The translations under genes were made by a program, and so were the position numbers. From positions 1-23,546 of the forward strand of contig JAZNBA010000060.1 of NCBI GenBank assembly GCA_045586785.1: DNA of 23,546 bases. The letters run 5' to 3'. The notes beneath the pieces are model-generated. The model saw nothing but the letters and a program-made list of their open reading frames with translations, did no database searches and was not told where the DNA came from. This document shows positions 6,515-13,484 of the stretch, piece by piece. The first letter of the stretch is position 1; the number at the start of each line of letters is the position of its first letter. Source of the DNA: UMGS1002 sp045586785 (GTDB taxonomy: Bacteria; Bacillota; Clostridia; Oscillospirales; CAG-272).

Positions 6515-8329
6515 ATGGCTCAGATAGCAGACATCATCAAATACGAAGGGGATAACAGCACGTTTGTCTGGAAGCATCCTTGTGAGGACTTCAGCTCATT
6601 GACTCAGCTTATCGTGCATGAGTCACAGGAGGCGTTGTTCCTGATGAACGGTCAGGCGCATGACCTTTTCGGTCCCGGACGTTATACTCTGGAATCGCAA
6701 AACATTCCAAAGCTCGGAAAGCAGTTTGAAAAGACCTTCGGTGGAGATACACCCTTCCACTGCGAGGTGTATTTTATAAACAAAACTGTCCAGATGGGAC
6801 TTAAGTGGGGCGCCGGTGACATTAACTTTATAGAGCCGTCTATGAGCTTCCCCATCAAGCTGGGCGCGTCGGGTGAAATGAACCTTATGGTATCCGACTC
6901 CCGCAAGCTGCTTACAAAGCTGATAGGAACTATGTCGGGTGTTGCCTGGGATGACCGTGACGCGGATGGTAACAGAAAAGTCAACAAGAACGGTCTGCCC
7001 TTTGCGCAGTCGCTCCGAAACACGTTCCGTCCTCTTATTGCGACGGCTGTAAAATCCCATCTCGCGACCAGCATAAAGGAAAACAACATCGACCTTCTTG
7101 AGATCGACGAAAATCTGGAGCACCTGTCCGAGACATTGCGCAAAAAGATACTGCCCGGCTTTGAAGAATACGGTCTTTACATACCGCAGCTCTACATCAC
7201 TACGGTGCTGCTTCCCGAAAACGATCATAATTTCCAGACATGGCGAGATGTACACACATTTGCTTTCCAAAAGAAAGTAGCAGAGGCACAAGCTGAGCTG
7301 GAAGTTGCACGGGAAACTGCCAAGATCGATGCAACAACGGCCATTCATACGGCACAGGCAGAGGCTGAAGCAACAAGAGCTACCGCGCGTATAGAAGCTG
7401 AAACCAGCGTACGTCTCGCCAAAACCGAGGCAGATGCCGCGGTTAAGATTGCGCAGACCGAGGCAGAGGCTCGCGAAAAGCAGGCAGAGATATCCAAGGT
7501 TGAGGCAGAATCTGCGGTTAAGATTGCGCAGACCGAGGCCGCAGTTCGCGAAAAGCAAGTTGAGGTTTCAAATGTTCAGGCAGATCAGGCGATAAGAATG
7601 GCGCAAACCGAATCGGATGCAGCTGTAAGACTTGCCGAAATCGAGGCAAAGGTACGTCAGACAGAGGCAGACACTGCAAGAATTGAGGCCGAGGCTCAGC
7701 ACAAAAAGATCGGTGCTATGGCAGATATCGAGCTGGAACGTGCCAAAGGCTTGGCAGAGGCAGAGGTTGCACGCGCCAAAGGCATGGCTAATGTAGATAT
7801 TGCACATGCTCAGGGCATGGCTGAGGCTGAGATCATGCAACATAAGGGTTATACTCAAAGAGATGTTCTTCAGGCAGATGTTCAAACGGAATATGCTAAA
7901 AGCCTGGGTCAGATAGGCGCAAACGGCGGAAACGGAGGCGGTATGGGTATTAACGCAAGCGGCTTTGTAGGCGATATGGTCAATTTCGGAATGGGAATGG
8001 CGGCTGCTCAGACGGTTGTCAAGCCTATGGGCGAGATGTTCAGCGGTCTTACAAACGCGGCTATGGGCGCTACATCCGCACCTGCCAACGCGGTCTGCCC
8101 CAAGTGCGGCAGCGCAGTCCCCGCCAACTCCAAGTTCTGTCTTGAGTGCGGAACCAAAATAGAAGCACTTGCGGCTGATGAAGTTATCTGCCCCGTTTGC
8201 GGCAAGAAGGTCAGAAAAGGCAAGTTCTGCCTGGAATGCGGCGCTTCACTGATAAACAAATGCCCCGTTTGCGGTGCTGAAGTCGCTCCCGGCGGCAAAT
8301 TCTGCCCTGAGTGCGGCACAAAGCTTTAA
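6515..8329 (+). CDS. SPFH/Band-7 protein with long coiled coil and three C-terminal zinc ribbons (YdjI-like)
   Basis: The 604-residue protein starts 7 nt after GGAG (6504-6507). Residues about 25-250 form an SPFH domain of the YdjI ('virion core protein'-like) type (ESQEALFLMNGQAHDLFGPG, YTLESQNIP). Residues about 250-460 are an Ala/Glu-rich coiled coil containing a 25-residue tandem repeat (AVKIAQTEA...; 309-333, 334-358, 359-383). A glycine-rich linker (468-520) leads to three zinc ribbons: C528/C531/C542/C545, C559/C562/C572/C575 and C583/C586/C597/C600. No membrane helix is visible. SPFH proteins oligomerise on membranes as raft-like scaffolds. It is far longer than B. subtilis YdjI (about 320 residues from memory). 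First gene of the module with a membrane protein and a TIR protein; I infer it is the assembling platform or sensor. Confidence 0.9.
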   Translation: MAQIADIIKYEGDNSTFVWKHPCEDFSSLTQLIVHESQEALFLMNGQAHDLFGPGRYTLESQNIPKLGKQFEKTFGGDTPFHCEVYFINKTVQMGLKWGAGDINFIEPSMSFPIKLGASGEMNLMVSDSRKLLTKLIGTMSGVAWDDRDADGNRKVNKNGLPFAQSLRNTFRPLIATAVKSHLATSIKENNIDLLEIDENLEHLSETLRKKILPGFEEYGLYIPQLYITTVLLPENDHNFQTWRDVHTFAFQKKVAEAQAELEVARETAKIDATTAIHTAQAEAEATRATARIEAETSVRLAKTEADAAVKIAQTEAEAREKQAEISKVEAESAVKIAQTEAAVREKQVEVSNVQADQAIRMAQTESDAAVRLAEIEAKVRQTEADTARIEAEAQHKKIGAMADIELERAKGLAEAEVARAKGMANVDIAHAQGMAEAEIMQHKGYTQRDVLQADVQTEYAKSLGQIGANGGNGGGMGINASGFVGDMVNFGMGMAAAQTVVKPMGEMFSGLTNAAMGATSAPANAVCPKCGSAVPANSKFCLECGTKIEALAADEVICPVCGKKVRKGKFCLECGASLINKCPVCGAEVAPGGKFCPECGTKL

Positions 8330-8370
8330 ACGGTAAAATTTTCAGACGTTTTATTAAAGCTATATTACTT

Positions 8371-8388
8371 TTTCGCGTCTGCGCGAAA
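8371..8388 (+). other. Intercistronic hairpin
   Basis: TTTCGCG-TCTG-CGCGAAA is a perfect 7-bp stem with a tetraloop in the 73-nt gap between the SPFH and membrane-protein genes. T-runs precede rather than follow it, so termination in the plus direction is unlikely. It may stabilise or process the transcript. Confidence 0.5.
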
Positions 8389-8402
8389 GAACGGAGAATG
8401 AA

Positions 8403-9101
8403 ATGAAAAAATTTGGGTTTTACTCTATAGGCTGGCTGCTTTTTCTCGGACTTTTCAACGTTGTTACGTTTGTTACTCCCAATGAGTATAACGGCATAAG
8501 CAAGTTTACTCCCGTTTTTTGGGTTTCATATGTGTTTATAACCGTTGCGTTTATCGGCCAGCTTGCGTGCGCATACTATGTTTTCAACGCAAAGAAAACA
8601 TTTAAGCCGTTTTACAGCATCCCCGTGCTTACGGCAAGCATTACTTCGTTGGTGATCATTACGTTGGTCGGCAGTCTGTTTATGGCGATCATCACGCTTC
8701 CCTCATGGATAGGCATTATAATTTGCAGTATTGTATTGGTGCTTAACATAGTTTATGTTGCCAAGTCTGCGGTAGCGGTGGAGATGGTCGCAGATATTGA
8801 TAAAAAGGTAAAGGTCAAGACCATGTTTATCAAGCTGCTCACAGCCGATGCCAAAACACTGGCGGCGCGCGCCGAGGGCGAGGAGTTCGCGGCTATTGCT
8901 CATAAGGTATATGAGGCGATAAGATACAGCGATCCTATGTCCGATGAGGCACTGGTACTGATTGAAGACAAAATAACCATGAAATTTAATGAGCTCTGTG
9001 ATGCGTTTGATCAAAAGAACATTGAGCTTGCCGATAGCTGCTCAAAGCAGCTGCTTATATACATAACCGAAAGAAACAGCAAATGCCGTGTTCTTAAATG
9101 A
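8403..9101 (+). CDS. Four-helix membrane protein of the SPFH-TIR module (YdjH-like position)
   Basis: The 232-residue protein begins 6 nt after GGAG (8393-8396). Four hydrophobic segments are visible at about residues 5-25, 37-61, 71-95 and 100-121. A basic stretch (DKKVKVK) and a roughly 100-residue soluble C-terminal domain follow, predicted helical and rich in alanine and charge, with EAIRYSDPMSDEALVLIEDKI, a single EXXK-like helix pair and no catalytic motif. I do not recognise a family. Its place between an SPFH gene and a zinc-ribbon membrane gene matches B. subtilis ydjH, which is also a membrane protein; sequence homology needs testing. The cytoplasmic tail could recruit the SPFH scaffold or the TIR protein. 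The next gene follows by 19 nt, so they are co-translated or at least co-transcribed. Confidence 0.82.
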   Translation: MKKFGFYSIGWLLFLGLFNVVTFVTPNEYNGISKFTPVFWVSYVFITVAFIGQLACAYYVFNAKKTFKPFYSIPVLTASITSLVIITLVGSLFMAIITLPSWIGIIICSIVLVLNIVYVAKSAVAVEMVADIDKKVKVKTMFIKLLTADAKTLAARAEGEEFAAIAHKVYEAIRYSDPMSDEALVLIEDKITMKFNELCDAFDQKNIELADSCSKQLLIYITERNSKCRVLK

Positions 9102-9120
9102 CGATAGGAGATAAGTTTCA

Positions 9121-10980
9121 ATGACGCTTTTTAAGTGTAAAATGTGCGGCGGCTCGCTTGAGGTGTTTGAAGGCTCTTCCACTGCCGTTTGCGAATACTG
9201 CGGAAGCCAGCAAACGCTTCCTAAGCTTAACGACGAAAAGATAGCCCGTCTTTACGAGCGCGCAAATCATCTTCGTATGAACAACGAATTTGATAAAGCT
9301 ATGGGCATATATGAGCAAATACTGGATGAGGAGAATACTGACGCTGAGGCGTATTGGTCGTTGGTGCTTTGCCGTTACGGTGTTGAATACGTTGAGGACC
9401 ATCAAAGCCACAAAAGAGTTCCCACGGTAAACCGTACACAGCTTGTTCCGATTTTATCCGATCCCGATTATGAAATGGCACTCAGATATGCCGATCTGTC
9501 TCAGAAGCTGATATACGAGGTAGAGGCAAAGGCTATCAACGAGATACAAGAGGGCATATTTGCTTTTTCGCGTCAGGAAGATCCCTTTGATGTCTTCATT
9601 TCCTATAAAGAGACTGATGACAACACGGGTCTGCGTACCCAGGATTCTCTTGATGCCCTTGAGATATTCTATCTCCCATTGATCAAAAAAGGCTATAACG
9701 TATTTTATGCGCCCATGACCCTGAAGGAAAAGCATATTCCGCAGGGTAAATACGATTCCTATATCTTCTCGGCACTAAGCTCAGCAAAGGTAATGATAGT
9801 TCTGGGTTCGAAAAAGGAATATTTTGAGTCTGAATGGGTCAAGAATGAATGGGGAAGATACCTTGACCGTATAATCAAAAACGGCGAAAAGAAGGATATT
9901 ATCCCCGTTTACCGTGATATATACCCCGAGCAGCTGCCCGATAAGCTGCGTTCCTTCGAGGCGTTCGATCTTACAAAACCTGATACGCTGTTTTACATAA
10001 TGCAAAAGATCGAATATAATATCCCCCGTGCTGTCACACCTAAGCATACATATCCCGGAGGTGCCAAGCCGGACACTGCTTCTTCCAGCTCCGAGGGCGC
10101 GGCATCCGGTAATGTTGACGCACTGCTAAAGCGTGTTTCCATTTTTTTGGAAAACGGAGACTGGAGCAATGCCGATATATATTGCGAAAAGGTGCTTGAT
10201 ATTGACCCCGAAAACGGTCAGGCTTACGTTTATAAGCTTTTGGCTCAGGCGAGAGTTGCCGAGCTTGACGCGCTCAAAGCAAGTCAGGTCAGCCTTGAAA
10301 GCTTGCCTACGTATAAAAATGCGGTCAGATACGCCGATGCCGCTACATCGGGACGCCTGATACAGTATAATCAGGATGTCAAGCAAAATCTTGAGCGTCT
10401 CCGCCGCGAACGCGAAGCGCAGCTCAAGCGTGAACGCGAGATCTCAACTCTTAAAGCAGAGCAGAGCAGTGTCGGTTCAACCGTCACGACTTTAGTGAAC
10501 AAACGCAAGTGGCTTGAAGGGCAGATAGCTCAAAAGCAGGAGCGCGTAAAAGCTCCCGTAGATCTTCTGAAGCTGAAAAAGGCGGCTCAGGCGGTTCTGG
10601 CGGCTGCCATAGCATCTTGTGTACCTCTTTTGGCAATTTTAGTATCGGGACTGTTCCATTTTGCGGAGTGGATCGCTGTTGTGGCTGTTTTGGTCTGGAT
10701 GGGACTTATGGCGCTGTACGTTTTGTGCGGTGCCAAGCTGGCAAAGGCAGATAATAAGAGTCCGCATCTTACGTGGATCAACCTTCCGACGTACTTTGCG
10801 TTCAGTATAATTTATGCTGTGGTCATTTTGAAAAAGATCAAAAACGGCACTGTAGGCAGCAGAGATCTTGATGCGTTAGCTTCGCTGACGGCGCAGCTTG
10901 AAAAGATCGATGTTGACATTGAACATGCCAGAAAAAAACTCGGCGAGATATATTCAAAGCTTTGCGAGCTTGAAAAATAA
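9121..10980 (+). CDS. Membrane-anchored zinc-ribbon/TIR-domain protein, putative NAD-cleaving effector
   Basis: A 619-residue protein in this order: TFIIB-like zinc ribbon (C6, C9, C24, C27); TPR-like helices (about 38-135); TIR domain (155-285); linker; second helical repeat region (335-420, GDWSNADIYCEKVLDIDPENGQAYVY is TPR-like); charged coiled coil (420-475); hydrophobic segments about 488-511, 515-540 and 554-571; a C-terminal coiled coil. The TIR domain has DVFISYK in strand A, and WVKNE whose E243 sits where SARM1 has its catalytic glutamate (WVHKE), so NADase or cyclic-ADP-ribose activity is plausible but untested. Such TIR domains act in phage defence by NAD depletion or signalling. 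The zinc ribbon plus membrane helices recall B. subtilis YdjG, to which a TIR domain has apparently been added. Last gene of the module. Confidence 0.9.
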   Translation: MTLFKCKMCGGSLEVFEGSSTAVCEYCGSQQTLPKLNDEKIARLYERANHLRMNNEFDKAMGIYEQILDEENTDAEAYWSLVLCRYGVEYVEDHQSHKRVPTVNRTQLVPILSDPDYEMALRYADLSQKLIYEVEAKAINEIQEGIFAFSRQEDPFDVFISYKETDDNTGLRTQDSLDALEIFYLPLIKKGYNVFYAPMTLKEKHIPQGKYDSYIFSALSSAKVMIVLGSKKEYFESEWVKNEWGRYLDRIIKNGEKKDIIPVYRDIYPEQLPDKLRSFEAFDLTKPDTLFYIMQKIEYNIPRAVTPKHTYPGGAKPDTASSSSEGAASGNVDALLKRVSIFLENGDWSNADIYCEKVLDIDPENGQAYVYKLLAQARVAELDALKASQVSLESLPTYKNAVRYADAATSGRLIQYNQDVKQNLERLRREREAQLKREREISTLKAEQSSVGSTVTTLVNKRKWLEGQIAQKQERVKAPVDLLKLKKAAQAVLAAAIASCVPLLAILVSGLFHFAEWIAVVAVLVWMGLMALYVLCGAKLAKADNKSPHLTWINLPTYFAFSIIYAVVILKKIKNGTVGSRDLDALASLTAQLEKIDVDIEHARKKLGEIYSKLCELEK

Positions 10981-10986
10981 AAAGTT

Positions 10987-11019
10987 CCACCGTTTTTGGC
11001 TATACGCCAAAAACGGTGG
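10987..11019 (+). terminator. Terminator of the SPFH-TIR module
   Basis: CCACCGTTTTTGGC (10987-11000) and its exact complement (11006-11019) form a 14-bp stem with loop TATAC, starting 7 nt after the TAA of the TIR gene. The following ATATTTATT is only moderately T-rich. It separates the module from the aro operon. Confidence 0.8.
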
Positions 11020-11083
11020 ATATTTATTAAATGCGGAAAATTTGAATTTTTATTCCTTAAATCAAAAAAATCGTTAAAAAGTC

Positions 11084-11112
11084 TTGACAAATCCACAACG
11101 AAAGAGTATAAT
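11084..11112 (+). promoter_or_regulatory. Consensus promoter of the aromatic operon
   Basis: TTGACA (11084-11089), a 17-bp spacer, and TATAAT (11107-11112): both hexamers match the sigma-A consensus exactly. This implies strong initiation, with control left to the downstream attenuator. Transcription should begin near 11119, giving a leader of about 225 nt before pheA. Confidence 0.93.
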
Positions 11113-11143
11113 TGCAATATCAATTAAGCAGGAGGAAAAAGCG

Positions 11144-11221
11144 ATGACGATCAAAACCAATCGATTTTATTATTATTACCATCATTGCGGCCTCTCTGCA
11201 TTTGCTGAAATCGGCTCATGA
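11144..11221 (+). CDS. Leader peptide with FYYYYHH run, controlling the aromatic operon
   Basis: A 25-codon reading frame with AGGAGG (11130-11135) 8 nt before its ATG, a better ribosome site than that of pheA. It begins MTIKTNR, then residues 8-14 read FYYYYHH (TTT TAT TAT TAT TAC CAT CAT), and ends CGLSAFAEIGS, TGA. Four consecutive Tyr codons, adjacent to one Phe, ahead of a terminator and the genes of Tyr/Phe synthesis, are the hallmark of a ribosome-stalling attenuator peptide like those of pheA, his and trp operons. Shortage of charged tRNA-Tyr would stall the ribosome. The two His codons are unexplained and might add cross-control or slow release. The peptide itself probably has no other function. 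Confidence 0.85.
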   Translation: MTIKTNRFYYYYHHCGLSAFAEIGS

Positions 11222-11322
11222 TGGCTTTATTGCCGTTGCCGATATTTTCTCCAAAATAGTATGAAGCCGCACTTAAAGTTCCCACTTGTGGAATTTGTTA
11301 TGTGCGGAATTTTTATTTTATT
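11186..11322 (+). promoter_or_regulatory. Attenuator: alternative RNA pairings and intrinsic terminator ahead of pheA
   Basis: The terminator stem is CCGCAC (11267-11272) with GTGCGG (11302-11307). An inner TTCCCAC/GTGGAA hairpin (near 11279-11292) lies in the loop, and AATTTTTATTTTATT follows (11308-11322). Two upstream segments can pair with the 5' arm instead: TGCGGC (11186-11191, the Cys-Gly codons just after the His codons) with GCCGCA (11266-11271), and GGCTT (11223-11227) with AAGCC (11264-11268). A separate hairpin can form from GAAATCGGC (11207-11215) and GCCGA-TAT-TTTC (11238-11249). Ribosome position on the Tyr codons would choose among them. The exact set of pairings is my proposal. 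No T-box motif was seen. Confidence 0.78.
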
Positions 11323-11343
11323 CGAAAGACGAGGTATACTTAA

Positions 11344-12447
11344 ATGGACCTGCTTGAAAATGCGCGAGCCGAGATAGACAGAATAGATAAAGAAATGGCG
11401 GCGCTGTTTTGTCAGCGTATGAAGGCGGCGGAAATGGTCGCCGAGCACAAAAAAATACACGGTCTGCCTATTGAGGACAAGGTGCGCGAGGCGGCAATGA
11501 TAGCGCGAAACAACGACAAGGTCGAGTTTGAGTATCGCCCGTATTACGAGCATTTTCTCACATCGCTCATAACAGAATCAAAGAAATATCAGAAATTTTT
11601 GCTTGACGGTATGACCGTAGCTTACAGCGGCGTCAAGGGTGCGTTTGCGCATCTTGCGGCACGCCGTATATTCGGCGCTGGAAGTGCCGTGGCGTATAGT
11701 AATTTTGAGGAAGCCTACAGAGCTGTGGAGCAGGGCATATGCGATTGCGCGGTGCTTCCTATCGAGAACAGCTATGCGGGCGACGTTGATGCCGTTATGG
11801 ATCTGGCACACCGCGGAAGCCTTTATATTTCGGGTATATATGATATGCCACTCAGTCAAAGCTTGCTCGGAAAGCCCGGTACATCAATAAGCGACATAAC
11901 AGAAGTTTGCAGTCATCCGCAGGCACTTTCGCAGTGTATGCCATATCTCAGGAGTCATGGCTGGAAGCTGACCCAATCGGTCAACACGGCAGTGGCGGCG
12001 CAAAGTGTGGCGCAGGACGATCGGCGCGATATTGCCGTGGTCGCATCCCGCGAGGCGGCGGAAATATACGGACTCGAGGTGCTTGAGGGCGACATCAATG
12101 AAAACAAGAACAACACCACACGTTTTGCTGTGTTTACGCGCACGCCCTGCAAAATAGAGCCGCAGGATAAGCACTTTGTGATAATGTTCACGGTTAAGAA
12201 CCGCCCCGGCTCGCTGGGACACGTTGTGTCCGTCATAAGCGAGTGCGGATTTAACCTGAAATGCCTTAAGAGTCACCCCACGGGCGGCGAGAATTGGTCA
12301 TACTACTTTTATACCGAAGGCGAGGGCAACCTTGCGTCACCCGAGGGCAAGCTGTTGCTTAGTGAAATGAGCAGAGTTTGCGAACAGGTAAAATTGCTGG
12401 GCAGCTTTCCAAGCGAAAAAATGCTTGATAGCGTCGGCAAAAAATGA
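11344..12447 (+). CDS. pheA: Bifunctional chorismate mutase / prephenate dehydratase
   Basis: A 367-residue P-protein converting chorismate to prephenate and then to phenylpyruvate, the precursor of phenylalanine. Domains: AroQ-type chorismate mutase (about 1-85, with R8, R25, K36/K37 and E49 in the expected places), prephenate dehydratase (about 90-265: VAYSGVKGAFAH, VLPIENSYAGDVDAVMDL, and the catalytic TTRF at 258-261), and an ACT regulatory domain (278-355). In the ACT domain the first motif is PGSLG, but the second, usually ESRP, reads KSHP (309-312), so Phe feedback may be weakened or altered. Its prephenate product also feeds tyrA in the same operon. First gene after the attenuator, with GAGG (11331-11334) 9 nt before the ATG. 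Confidence 0.96.
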   Translation: MDLLENARAEIDRIDKEMAALFCQRMKAAEMVAEHKKIHGLPIEDKVREAAMIARNNDKVEFEYRPYYEHFLTSLITESKKYQKFLLDGMTVAYSGVKGAFAHLAARRIFGAGSAVAYSNFEEAYRAVEQGICDCAVLPIENSYAGDVDAVMDLAHRGSLYISGIYDMPLSQSLLGKPGTSISDITEVCSHPQALSQCMPYLRSHGWKLTQSVNTAVAAQSVAQDDRRDIAVVASREAAEIYGLEVLEGDINENKNNTTRFAVFTRTPCKIEPQDKHFVIMFTVKNRPGSLGHVVSVISECGFNLKCLKSHPTGGENWSYYFYTEGEGNLASPEGKLLLSEMSRVCEQVKLLGSFPSEKMLDSVGKK

Positions 12448-12458
12448 GAGGATAAAAC

Positions 12459-13484
12459 ATGAGTATATTGCATATGGAGCTTGGCGCGCACAGCTATGAC
12501 ATAACGGTACAGCGCGGCGCGCTGGCGCGTGTGGGAACGCTTTTGAAGCTGGACCGCAGGGTTTTGATACTGACCGACAGCGGAGTTCCCGCCGAGTACG
12601 CTCAAGCGGTGGCGGGTAAATGCCGCGAGGCGCATATATTTACCATGGCACCGGGCGAATCTAATAAATGTATTGAAAGATATACCGAAATACTGCGCGC
12701 CATGGTGGATGCAGACTTTGACCGCGGCGATTGCGTGGTAGCTGTAGGCGGTGGTGTTGTGGGCGACTTGGGCGGCTTTGTTGCCGCGACGTATATGCGC
12801 GGTGTTGACTTTTACAACATTCCCACCACACTGCTGTCTCAAATAGATTCGTCTATCGGCGGTAAGGTTGCGGTGGATTTCGGCGGATATAAAAACATCG
12901 TCGGCGCGTTTTATCAGCCGCGTGCGGTGGTCATCGACCCCGAGGTGCTGAGCACGCTTGACGAGCGACAATTCGCCTGCGGAATGACGGAGGCTGTAAA
13001 AATGTTTGCCACCTTTGACGCCGAGGCGTTTGAATACGTGGAGCGAGAGGGCAGAGATACCGATATCGACCGCGTCATAATCCGCGCGCTTGAGATAAAA
13101 AGAGATGTAGTCGAGCAGGACGAAAAGGAAAAAGGGCTTCGCCGCGTGCTGAATTTCGGTCACACGGTAGGGCACGCCATAGAAAGCCTCAGTGAAAATG
13201 ACGAAACGCCCCTGCTTCACGGCGAATGCGTTGCGATAGGTATGCTGTGCATGAGCGAGGGCAAGGTAAGAGCGCGCATCGCAAAGACGGTTGCCCACTT
13301 CGGTCTTCCCACAACGTGGCAAGGCAAGGAGAGCGAGGTTATCTCCGCCATGACACACGACAAAAAGGCAAGCGGCGACAGCATTAACGTAGTTAAGGTC
13401 GATACGCTGGGCTCGTTTATTCAGCAAAAAATGACTGCCCGTGAAATTGCGGCGCAGAGCAGAGAGGTAATAACTTTAATATGA
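12459..13484 (+). CDS. aroB: 3-Dehydroquinate synthase
   Basis: A 341-residue NAD- and zinc-dependent enzyme that cyclises DAHP to 3-dehydroquinate, step 2 of the shikimate pathway. The nucleotide loop GGGVVGDLGGFVAATYMRGV (97-116) and PTTLLSQIDSSIGGK (122-136) are typical. The metal ligands fit E178 (GMTEAVK), H235 (NFGHTVGHAIE) and H254 (LLHGE), with H239 also conserved. Length is normal. It starts 11 nt after pheA with GAGG ahead, and its TGA overlaps the ATG of aroC by four bases, so the two are translationally coupled. Confidence 0.97.
   Translation: MSILHMELGAHSYDITVQRGALARVGTLLKLDRRVLILTDSGVPAEYAQAVAGKCREAHIFTMAPGESNKCIERYTEILRAMVDADFDRGDCVVAVGGGVVGDLGGFVAATYMRGVDFYNIPTTLLSQIDSSIGGKVAVDFGGYKNIVGAFYQPRAVVIDPEVLSTLDERQFACGMTEAVKMFATFDAEAFEYVEREGRDTDIDRVIIRALEIKRDVVEQDEKEKGLRRVLNFGHTVGHAIESLSENDETPLLHGECVAIGMLCMSEGKVRARIAKTVAHFGLPTTWQGKESEVISAMTHDKKASGDSINVVKVDTLGSFIQQKMTAREIAAQSREVITLI

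Noticed and set aside
7280..7800. CRISPR-like or tandem-repeat array
   Set aside because: The repeats keep the reading frame and encode coiled-coil units of the SPFH protein; there are no unique spacers of regular length.
11113..11343. T-box riboswitch before pheA
   Set aside because: No TGGNACCGCG-type sequence was seen; the leader frame with FYYYYHH explains the region better.
12309..13427. 372-codon open frame on the minus strand opposite pheA and aroB
   Set aside because: It overlaps two certain genes, spans their boundary, and shows no domain; antisense shadow.
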